Below, one piece after another: positions 17,301 to 28,700 of a stretch of 36,497 nt of DNA. A program made the position numbers and the translations under genes. The stretch spans positions 1 to 36,497 of the forward strand of contig JBBHKE010000422.1 of NCBI GenBank assembly GCA_037447655.1. The letters run 5' to 3'. The notes under the pieces were generated by a model. It worked only from the letters and a program-made list of their open reading frames with translations. It had not been told where the DNA came from and ran no database searches. This stretch comes from Zygnema cylindricum. Taxonomy: Eukaryota > Streptophyta > Zygnematophyceae > Zygnematales > Zygnemataceae. The first letter of the stretch is position 1; the number at the start of each line of letters is the position of its first letter.

Positions 17301-20300
17301 GTTTGCTTTTAAGTTATTTGTAGCATTGATTTTTAATTTCGCTTCTGTCGAAGGCATGCGTTTCGTGCCATGGAAATGGGTTTTCCATGTAGCCGTCCCT
17401 ATTCGAGCTATGAAGTGTCTTTTCCATAGTCACCTCAGAAGAATATTCGAGCACAAAAATATTTTGGCAATGTCAAAATACCCATTTGTTAAACACATTC
17501 GACAGTAGGATCATATATATTTAGGTTAAGGAAAGTTATGGACAACTTATAAATGAAAACCGAAATATCAATAACATATTTGATGTCTATTCCATTGCAT
17601 GTCATGAACCTAATTATTTTTTAATTAATTTCAAATGCTAAAAACACAAAAAATGAATAAAACAATCACACAAATTATACGTTTTTAAAGTATCAAAGTA
17701 TCAGTACATTACTTTAGGAACTAAAGTTTATGATTTTACACTTAGAGCTAACTACAACTTGTTTCACTTCTTATATTCTCCTTAACAACTTAGTTGACAT
17801 TATTACCAGAGGGGAGAGGACAATGGAATTTAAAGTTGAAAAATAGGAAGTGAAGTAAATAAGTAATAAAGCACCAAGAGAGAAGAAAGGGGAAAGAGGG
17901 GAGGTGAACGCATGTGAAACATTATAAATGGAAGTACGGGAAACTAAGTTCACGAAGCAGTCGTTAACCTATTTTAGTGTATGTTGCCTTTGGATGAAGG
18001 TTCATCCAAAGGCGAGTCCGTTTTCATACAAAAATATAGGGAATTCAGTTGGTACCGAACCAAACTCTAAAAATTATGGCATTCGGGTTGAATATACTGT
18101 AGCGGCCAAATATAAAGCATTTTTTTTTTCTGAATGCCGAATAGCGCTGCTATGGTCTTTCCCTTGCATCAGCAGTTTTTAAACTTTAATTTTTGGTTAT
18201 TCCTGTTCATTACCGTTTTTTTTTCTGTTTTCTAACAGGATTTACAATTTTACTTTGTTTTTCTGTTTTGCAGTTTTGCTCAATGATGGCCATCTTTTTG
18301 ATCTTTTATTCAATGATGAAATGATCATGGATGTCGTCGGTGCTCTTGAATGTAAATTCTGACTCTTCTTTTAAATTTTAATTGATACAATGCAAATTAC
18401 TTTTGATTGACTGAATTTACAGAGGCAAGTCAGGGCAAAAGTTAAAAGAAATGGAATAAAATATGTATTATGGGACTCATCTAAGCTTCTAGTATGTAAA
18501 TTAGTGGATTTGAATAATATCGAGTGATTGTCTCACTTTAAAAGTAAGAAGAGAATGACAATGATGCAGGACTTCTTGTTTTGGTCAGATGTTGCATATG
18601 TAGGAGTACCAGGCAAGATTAGCTGGAGGCGATGACACTTTTTCCTGTTTTTTTTTTTTTTTCCTTTTTTTTTATCTTTCAGATGATCCAGAACTTCCTG
18701 AGCGTCAAAACCACAGGACATATTTGAAAGAGCAAGTTGTTTTTAAAGAGGTTGGTGTTTTGCCTTTTCTTTTGGTATGGCATGTTCAAAGGACATGTTA
18801 GAAGCATCTCTGATTTCTCATTCAGGTCCCAGAGACGTGGTTGTATACTTTTTGTTTGTTGCCTAAGCGGCTATGCATGTTTAGGGATTGTGGATAATTT
18901 TTCTGTTTTCCATCTTCCCAGCCCAAAGTGGTTTCAGGTTAGTCATGATCTTGGGGGACTAAGCGTCTTGGAGAATGCTTTTAACTGAACACGAGTCTAT
19001 GAATTTGGTTGCAAACTTGGTATCTCAGGCTGTTCCAATTTGTGATCCCGTGGTGTTGTCGAAAATTCATCAAACTTACAAGATTGGCTACATCAAGGTA
19101 CTTTTAACTCCTCTTGCTCATACATACCAGCCGAGTCTCCTTTTTTGTTCCAAGCACTTAGTTTAAAACCCCTTTTTGTCTTAATGCATCTGTCTCAATA
19201 TAACGTTGACGACTTAATATGCCATCAATTAAACTTAAATTATTGTTCCCTTAGTTTTTCTCTTATGTCTATGTAGGATTTTCGTGTTGCAGATTTCTGA
19301 ATTTCCATACGCAGTAGAGTTGGTCAATTCTGCATGACATTCTGGGTATATGGGGTTTTAAGGAAATTTTAGAGTTTTTTGGTCATGCTCGATATCAAGC
19401 ACCAAGGTTCTCTGGTTACTGCAGAAAAACTGCAAGAGCTTAGGGGTGTTTATTAGATGTCAAACTGTTAAGAACTTCAAGGATGACTACACCTTACATC
19501 ACAATTAGAGTTAGTGAAATTACAAGTGTTGAATCAGTGTTGACTACATTAAATTGTGGTTCAACGACAGGCAACGTGGCTCATTCTGGACCTCTTACTT
19601 GATGGTGTTATTAACACTTTATTTCTGACTCTGGGTCAAAACAACTCGACTCTGAATCAAAGTTATTAACTCTAATAACGATGGAAGGTGTAGCTCACAT
19701 AGATGTGCCTTATTTCAGTGTATTTGGAATTCATTTATTCATTTGTCAAATGGGTCAGCGGTTTTCTCATCCGCTCGGTGTTATCTACAGCGATGTTTTT
19801 TTTTCGATTCTTTTAGGGCAATGCGCAGTCATTTTACCTGTTTTGTTCATTATGAAACCATTCCAGCAATGAGCTAGTCGTCATGTTTGATAAGGATTTT
19901 CTTAACTTGCTCAACTTTGTTAGTTGAGAATTTCAGGTGCTAAGGCATTAATAGTTATGATGGATTAATGCAATGTATAAATGGCTGTGTCTGTCACTGA
20001 CTCGTGTGGAATGGTTTTATTGGGCAATGGAATTTAAAGTTTTTAATATATGAGACACAATGTGCAAAGTGTTATTTAGTAGATGCATTTTGAGTTCTTG
20101 AAAGTGCAAGTGCGTCAGATCCTTTGTGTTAGATTTTTTTGGTCAAGCCTCAAGGAAAAAAGTCAGATGAAAATAATCAGTCTTCTGAGATCTCCCCAAC
20201 AATGCCAGAAAGTTTCAATAGATTTGAACCCTCTTAGCATCAAATGTGCGGTTAATTGGCTATGTTGCCCTCAACTACTTGAATCCTTGATTGAATTTGC

Positions 20301-22637
20301 GCAAGGATCACAAAATGATTTTTTCTTATTATTTTGCAGGATGTCATTCTTCCACGAGTTCTGGATGATCAGACATCTGGCACACTGAATTCCCTTATGC
20401 TTTTTAACAGTCTTGAGGTGAGATGAACTTCTTGCAAGAAATTTGATCTGGCTTATTATGGATGCTTATAATGTATTGTGCTATGAAATATTTTTTGAAT
20501 CGGTTGTGGACATATTAGTTTCTCTTGTGCACATGCTTATGCTCTTCCCTGGCATTTTGTTTCAGGTTGTTACTAGCCTCCATGTTGATCGACCATTTAT
20601 GACTGAGCTATTCTCCCGGCTTATAAATTGCAATCCTTCAGAGCAGAAATGGAAAGATCTGGTAATTTCCCTTAAAATTCCGTCTAGTTGACAGTGCTTA
20701 TTTACCATCCTCTTGTTTTTTATTATTAGGACAACGTCATAAAGTTTAGGTGGTCTACAGTTGATCAAAAACTTGAGTTCTGAACCCTCTCGTGGTTTGC
20801 ATATTTGCGTGTTTTCTATGGGAAAATTGACGTAGACTAGTTTATGATGTTTCACGGACTTGGTTTTGTGAAGTGACCATGGAAATCGTTTGGAAATTTC
20901 AGTTATTTTTTATGAAGTAAAGCATGTGGGATCTCTGGTATTCAGTAGCATGTTTGCTGGAGTTTTTGTATGATATTGGTTTTATTATTTTTTCTGCTCT
21001 CAGTTTAGAGAGCGACTACTGTGGTTTCTTTTTTTGTCGAAATTATTTTTTGAAAATAACTTTACACTTGGGCTGTTTGGAATAAGTTTTACAGGTATCA
21101 TTTCTGCAAGAATTCTGCAATTTGCACAAGCATTTGCCCCCAGCACAGCGAAACCAGTTGTTTAGGTGAGTTTTTTTTAGGACACAAAATTATTATCGTG
21201 AGAATCAACTATCTTTTTTTCTCCTACCCTGTTGTTATTTACTTATTTGTCATTATTTGTCATGTGAGGGACATATAATGACTGGCATATAGGTCCATGA
21301 GATGTACCTCTATCACTAATAGTGTAAGTAACCTTTTTTTTGTTTTTTTTGGGTTACAAGGTCGTTGTTTTCATTGAAGAATGGTCCGATTGGAGTGCGC
21401 CGATTAAAAGTTAAGACTGTTAATATTATATTCAATATCTGACAACCTGCAGAGAAATAAACCTGTAATAAACCTGTTTATAAACCTATTTGTAAACCTG
21501 TGAGCATGTTATGAACCTTTTTTTTAAACCAATTATCCTATTATAAACCTATTATTGTAAACCCGTTTGTAAAGCATTTTTGTATCATCGCTAATGGTGA
21601 AAGGTCTATATCTTTCTGGTAACCAATGTGGGGTCAACAGTGACCTTATCACAGCGGGTTTGTTTGAAATTGTCACAACAACTCTTCAACATCCAGACGA
21701 AAGTATTCGCCTGAGTGGGTAAGATTTCAATGACTTATTCCAAAGTGATTACGCTCGAATTTGTTTGATTACAATTGACTTTAATTCATGGCAAGTTAAA
21801 CAAAAAAAACGGTTGAGAATTTACTTTTATGTATGTATGCTGGTTAGTGGCTCTTTGTAAACTAAACAAAAAAATATATTTTTTTGGTAGCAATTTGACT
21901 GGTTGAGATGACCTGACGGAAGGTCGTTAATTACTCTACCAAATTTTACCTTCGTTTTGTGGGTAATTGTACAGTTCTATGAGTAACCGTACAATTACTC
22001 ATAAAACTGTACAAATTGTACGACTACTAACGTTTTACCCTCGTGATTACTCTACCATATTGGCAATTGCAGGTAGAGCCACCTTGCTAATCTAGTTACA
22101 CTTAGAATCTATACATGTTGTTGAACACATATAGGCAGGCTAGGTAGGTAATAAATTCAGTTTCGTCCTTAGGATGTGTTTGTTTTTATATTAGTATGAC
22201 ACAATTCTTTGACCCAAAACCTGCAAAAAATGGCCTGTTAAGGGACGGAGTGTGCTTTGGCCCTTGTCGAATGTTTCTTATTGTATATAAATATGTTGAT
22301 GAAGTGTTGTACCTGTTTTGTTTGTAATTTCTTGGAGCATTTTTTTGCTTAAACTTTCGAAGAGATGTTTTCATTGCTCGAGTATTTAGGTTCATCAATC
22401 GCTTCTTTTTATGTGGAGGCCTTGAGAATGAAACATATATGTAGAAAGCCCCAGTATTTATTTTTCTTTGTCAATTTTTTTGGTTGTTGCATCGTTTTTC
22501 TCCTGCTTTTTCCTTTTGTTCTGTTTCATAAACATCTCTTTAAGCTAGTATTTATCCACAATTGGTTTACTTCATTAGGAGCTTCTTCTGTTCTTGAAAA
22601 CCTCATGTTTGTTTCAATTTTTTCCTTTTTCTCGTTT

Positions 22638-22702
<65 letters not shown>

Positions 22703-25700
22703 CTCTCTTTCTCTCTTCTTCTCTCTCTCGCTCTCTCGCCTCGTACAGGACGGATGTTCTTATGGCCACCTTGAACCCAGACCCTGCTGCTTTGCGGGCG
22801 TTTCTGGTCGATCAGTCTGAGCATCTTCTATTTGGCCTTCTGGCAAGTTCTTCAAATGCCGTATTTTTCCTCTTTCTCTCACTCTCTCTCCCTCTCTCTC
22901 GTTCTCTCTCTCTCTCCCTCTCTCTCTGTATTCTCCCTCCCTCACACACTCACAAACGCTCACTACCTCCCTCCCTCCCTCTCCTGGTGGTTTGTTTTTT
23001 GGTCAGACAACTCTCACGAGGGAATTCCTGTAATGCATTTGGCTAATTCATTTGGCATTGAATGGCTGTTATGTTTTACAGCAGTTAGTACCCTTCAGAA
23101 CAAAGAATTATATTTTCTTTGTGATCACTGGCATTCCTCCTTATTTTGCTCCCTGGATTCTCTCATATTTATGACCTTGTTGCTTTCAGGTGAAGGGAAT
23201 GCTCACCCCAGGAGAAGGTGGACTGCAAGTACAACTTCTTGAAATTTTACGACTTTTGTTGGATCCTGATACGATGGATGGTGTAAGGCTTCATTACACC
23301 TCTCTAGAACAATGTTTGATTCGTTATATAAACAAATATATATACGAAGCGTTATGCTGAGGAGAACCACTCATGTGTTTTAGCCATCAATTTTTGCTTG
23401 CAAAGATGTGTTTACTGGGCGGAACAGAGGTGATTGCTCAAAGGTTTTCTTTGGTTTTTTTTTTTTCTTTTCCTCTGTCAAACAGAGTTGTTGACAAAAA
23501 ATGTTGTTTTACCGACGAGTTTGAAACTTTCCTTGTTTTTGAAAGCAACTAAGAGGTATTTTCATATCTCGGGCTGTGTTTCTTTTCTTCTTTTTGGTGG
23601 CAGCCGGAAAAGAATAAGTTCCTTGATGTTTTTTATGATCAATATGTCGACCAGTTGGTTGGAGCATTAACTATTATGCCTCAAAGAAATTCTTTAGAGG
23701 GACCAGAACAAGTGGCAAAACGCGAGATTTCCCCGGATGTACTGGGGAATATATGCGAGCTTCTCTGTTTTTGTGTGCAACACCATAGTTTTCGGATTAA
23801 GTAAGTATTTTAAATTGTGTTTGCTTCTCTGTTTTTGTGTGCGGCTCACTTACCTTGCAGGTGTATTGCTTCGATTTCTATATGTCTGCGTAAATGAAAG
23901 CTGCTTAAAATGCTTTCATGACATTAACTTTTTTTTATTAACCTGTGAAGGCAGTATGTTAATATTTTGGTAATGCATTGCATTGAAATGATTTCGTTTT
24001 GATATATCGCTATACGATATGTCTTGTGTATCGTATCGAGACGCCTCATTTTCCGCATCGTAATGGTATATCACTCATGATAGTTGAAACTTGTGATACG
24101 CGATTCAGGGTACATATGTATATGGTACAGGTACCTGTACTGCAGGCCTGACGCTGGAAAAAAAAATAATACAAAGCGGACAAAACTTTAGCAATAATGT
24201 ATCACCACCGATCAAAGGTAACTGATAATTGAGCTGTAAAAAACGGTCAGATTTTGACACGTCAGAATTTCCGACATCTTTTTTGATTGGTAAGGGGGAA
24301 AACCCCTTGTTTAAGCGATTGCTGCCGTCCACATGAAACATAAGGGCCTTCCAGAACTCATCTATATCACGTATCAAGAGTTTTTTCAAAGCCTCGATAT
24401 AGAAACGGGTTCTCATCGCTTATCATGGGATTTAGAAAACATCGTATCGTATATCGAGAAATTGCCCTCGATGCAATTACTATCTTTTGGCTAGAGATTG
24501 AAATTTTTAGAGTTAATGGGTGGCCTTATTATGGGTCTTTGCTAAAGACTCTTATGTACAAGGAGAGCATGAGTCATAATTGCAAATCCCTGCATTGCAG
24601 GACATTGCCCATTGCTATTACTTTTCGTAACACTAATTCAGGCGTGACTATTTTTGGCTAAGAATTATAAAATAATGTGTATTGACACTATAATGTGCCA
24701 CGCCATCATATACTAGCAGTATTACTGATAATAATTTCGCATCAGTGTACTGAGTTCAGTAGTTTCTGACTTTTTTAATCTCATTGCAGGTATTATGTTC
24801 TGCGAAATAATGTTGTCGAGAAAGTCCTCAGATTGCTCCGCAGGAGAGAAAAGTTTCTTGTCGTTGCGGCTGTGCGATTTCTTCGCACCTGCATAGGTTT
24901 GAAGGTACAAAAGCAATATCTTACCCATGATACTAAAAATATTTTCATTCTGTTACCTTGAACTCTTATGTAACTTGGTTAAGCTACCGAAAATAACTCA
25001 TGTTTTGTGAGTAAAATGTGAGTAATCGTACACTTTGTACAGGTCTTTTGAGTAATTCTACGAGCATTTGTTCACCAAACTGTACGATTATTCAGGAGTA
25101 ATGTCCGATAATGTACCAGGCTCTTAGTTGCTTGAGTAGTTAAAATGCCTTAGGTCACCTGACATTGGTCTGAGGTTTGGTATTGCTGGGGGATGGCAGG
25201 ACGAATTTTACTACCGTTATTTGTTGAAGAACAATCTGTTTGAGCACGTTATACAGGCTTTTATTGCCAACGGAAACAGATATAATTTGCTAAACTCTGC
25301 GATAATTGAGATGGTGGATTTCATTCGAAAGGTCTGTCTATGACCTAAACAGCTTGACAGCATGTGACCAATGCAGTTTAGTTGTTTCAGTTTTTTTTAA
25401 ACACGATCACAATTTTAACTTGTTGTCCGAGTTTTTGCTTCCTTGGACGTCTTTTCAGTTGCAAGACATTCTTTGTTCTGAGGTATATGCTGAGATTCCC
25501 TAGCTTGAATGCTTTTCTTCGACTGTGGAATTATTTGAAAATGGTCGTCCTAGAGACTTCTAACCGCGATTTTTTTTTTTAATTTGCAGGAGAATGTAAA
25601 AAGCCTTATTGCCCATTTGGTGGAGACATATGGTCAACAGCTTGCCTCTGTTGACTATGTGGACACATTTAAACAACTTCAACTTAAATATGTTCAGGCA

Positions 25701-28700
25701 TGTTATTTTCACACTCTCAGCTTCTCAAATTTTATGTTCAATTGAGTAACGTGGCAGAAAATTTTGCAATTTTTTGTTCAGATTTTCTCCGTTGTGAGCA
25801 ACAACGTGGCAGAAGTACACTGCGCATGGCTGTTAGTGTATAAGTAATTAATAGCAATCAAGTGAAACTGTTATCAGTAATACTAATTCGAATTACTCCA
25901 CTCCAGTAAATAGTGTCATCGACACTTTTTTTTTGTTTTTTGGCCAGGAAAACCGAATTAGTGTTATGGGCAGTATATTAGGTAGCTGGATCCCACGCAA
26001 GATAAAGGGCTGAACTTGGATTACTATTGACTGAGATGTTTCAATAATCTGGTCTCTTTGTCAGTTATGAGAAGCGTGATTTTGTTGAAAAAGCCAGAAA
26101 TTTCTGTCCAGAATAAATTGATGAGTTTTTCTTATTTTGTGATTTGCAGTCTAAGGAAGGCCCTGCCGTCAATGAGACTCTTCCAATAGTAGCAACAACA
26201 GGTACAGAAAAGGAGGTAGGAACCGAACGAATCCGAGAGCTCAGAGGAGCGACAGGACTTGCAAGTCAACGGAGGAGGAAAGAAGATCGAGGACTGGACA
26301 AAGATGAGGAAAACTATTTCAATGAAGACAGGTTTGTCGTTCTTTCGCTGGTTTCTTTTTGCTGCCTCTTGCGGTCGGTATTGACTGAATGAAACTAAAG
26401 GTATCTATGTCAGTTTTTCTTTCTGATATCTTAGTAAATTTTGAAACAAGTAATGATTTCATCTCAGTTTTACTTTTGCTTCGTTTTTGTTTCTTTGTAC
26501 CTTAAGTTTCTTTGATATATCCTGGAATCAAGTAAGAATTTCACTGGTATGTCTTCGTTTTTGTTTTTGATAGTTTATTACATTTTGGAAACGAGTAAAA
26601 AATTTATTAAGAAGGGCGTAGAAAGTTCTGTAGTAAAGAGAAGATGGAGTTCAAAGGGAAAAATTATGTTTTTGAATAGATCACCTTTTGTAAGCACCTT
26701 TTTTTCTTTTTTTCTGCAGTGACGAGGAAGAAGACACCGCGTCAGCTCCTGTCCAAATAGTGAAACCGAAAGCTGCAACTCCCATCATGGTGAATGGAGC
26801 AGTATCTGTCCTCAAAGACTCCCCTTTAAGGTTTGTATTGTTTACACGACTCCCCTTTTTTGGGAATTTTCCTTCATAAGTAGGGATATGAGCTGGAGTG
26901 TTCATTTGCACTGTTATTTAACCTGGGTCCCTTTTTCAATACAATTAACAATATTTCGGATTTTAGTTACACCATAAGCCATTAGTGTGGCTTTTAATTT
27001 ATTGAAAAGTGATCTATGTTAATGGTTATGAGAGGTGGGTCTGATATAGTCGGGGTTCTATATTTAGGGTGGTTGTCACTGTAGTTGACCTTATAGGTGA
27101 TTTTAGTTCTATCATTTAACGCTACACGTGGGGGTTTGAATTTACGTTAGTGGTTATAGGTTAACAAGTTTGAGAATTTGAATAGGCGAGAACTATCCGA
27201 TATAAAGCGGGTTCAATATTTAGTCTGGGCTTGCATTATAATTGTGATGTCAAACTTCACAGTGTTCTATATCTAGCAGTATTTGCCGATAATGGATATG
27301 TACTATTTCAAAGGGTCCCAATAATTGACATATTGAGTGCTGATTATCACGATATATCGATATCTATATCATCTGTATCCATACAGTTAACGGTTTTGTT
27401 TCAAAGGCCGTCGAGGCTGATTTTTTTTTGCAGTACCGCAAACTACATTGTACTGTAATGTCTTTTGAAGAAATTTGTGTGTACCAAATGTTTGACTTCT
27501 AGCTTCCGTTTTGTACGCGGAATTATTGTCCATTAAGCTTCCGGTAAAGTTTCGGCGAGATATGTTTCTTGTTTGTTATAGATTTACGTACAAGGTACCA
27601 TAGGCTTATTGGTTAGCTATTGTCAGTTATCATAATGTCCGCCGATAAATATTGACTTTTTAACTCCGATATCTGGATAATACTGAATTGGCGAAATCAA
27701 TCGATGTACAACATTAAAATTTCAGACATCTTGTAATTAAACGCCACAGTCTGTCTTAAACACATATGAAAGTGTCGATTTTAATTGATCCTTTCGAAAC
27801 GTCTAATGGAGACAGAAAAAGTCAGTCTTCGATAACTCTCTCCCTCCCTCTCCCTCCCCCCCTGTCTCTCCCCCTCGCTCTCATCCTCTCACATTTATGC
27901 AAAACATTCTGCCTCTTTTCTACTGCAGAAAAACTCCCTTTGGACTCGTTGACTATGACGACGAGGATGACGATGGCCCCCCAGAGACGGTCACCAACGG
28001 CGTCCATATTCGAGAGGAGAACAGACAGGATGGGGAGGTAAACGTAGGAGGGGAGGTAAAGGTAGGAGGCGAAGGAGGTTCCCCCGGCAAGAAAAGGGGC
28101 GGTGTGATAGAAGAAACTATGGACCCTGTAGAAAGTCCGGGCAAGAAAAGGAGGTACGACAGTTCCCCGGGACAGGGGAGTGGAGGTAAAAGGGAGACAG
28201 GGTCTTTGCCAGAGGGAAGTGGGAGGGATTCTTGCGGGGCAAAAGATCGATCGACAGGTGTTGAAGGGGAAGAAAATGAGTGGTTTGATAGAGGATATGA
28301 ATGGAGAGGTGGAGTTTCTGGTGGTTCGGGGGTGGGAGGAGGAGGAGGAGGTGGCCACAGTAATCACGGAAACAGAGGAGGAAATTCAGGTGAGAGAAAA
28401 GGTTCACCGGGCGGTATTAAAAACAGGCCTGGAGGAGGGACAGTACGTTTACTTGTGAGTAGTAAGGATCTCGATCACGGGAGTCGGAAAACTGTTCCTA
28501 TCAGTGGTAAGGGAGAAGAGAAAGAAAAGACGACTTTGGGAAGGCAAAGTACTATTGAAGAGACGGCCTCTCTGAGGAGTTCCGATGAGGATAGGAGTGG
28601 AGACAGAGGAGAAGGGGTAGAGGGAGGAGTTGTTGTCGTCGCTTCTGATGAAGCGCGGAAAAGTGGGACAGCAGCTGTAGAGACGGAGAGAATTGAACCT

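Noticed and set aside
22365-23242. Plus-strand serine/leucine-rich frames of up to 151 residues
   Set aside because: They read through (CT)n tracts and intron sequence; only 22749-22842 and 23190-23282 are SMEK exons, in the frames that match the family.
27822-28407. Minus-strand frames of 96-181 residues opposite the last SMEK exon
   Set aside because: The plus strand starts with the conserved [11 protein letters not shown] signature; the opposite frames are composition by-products.
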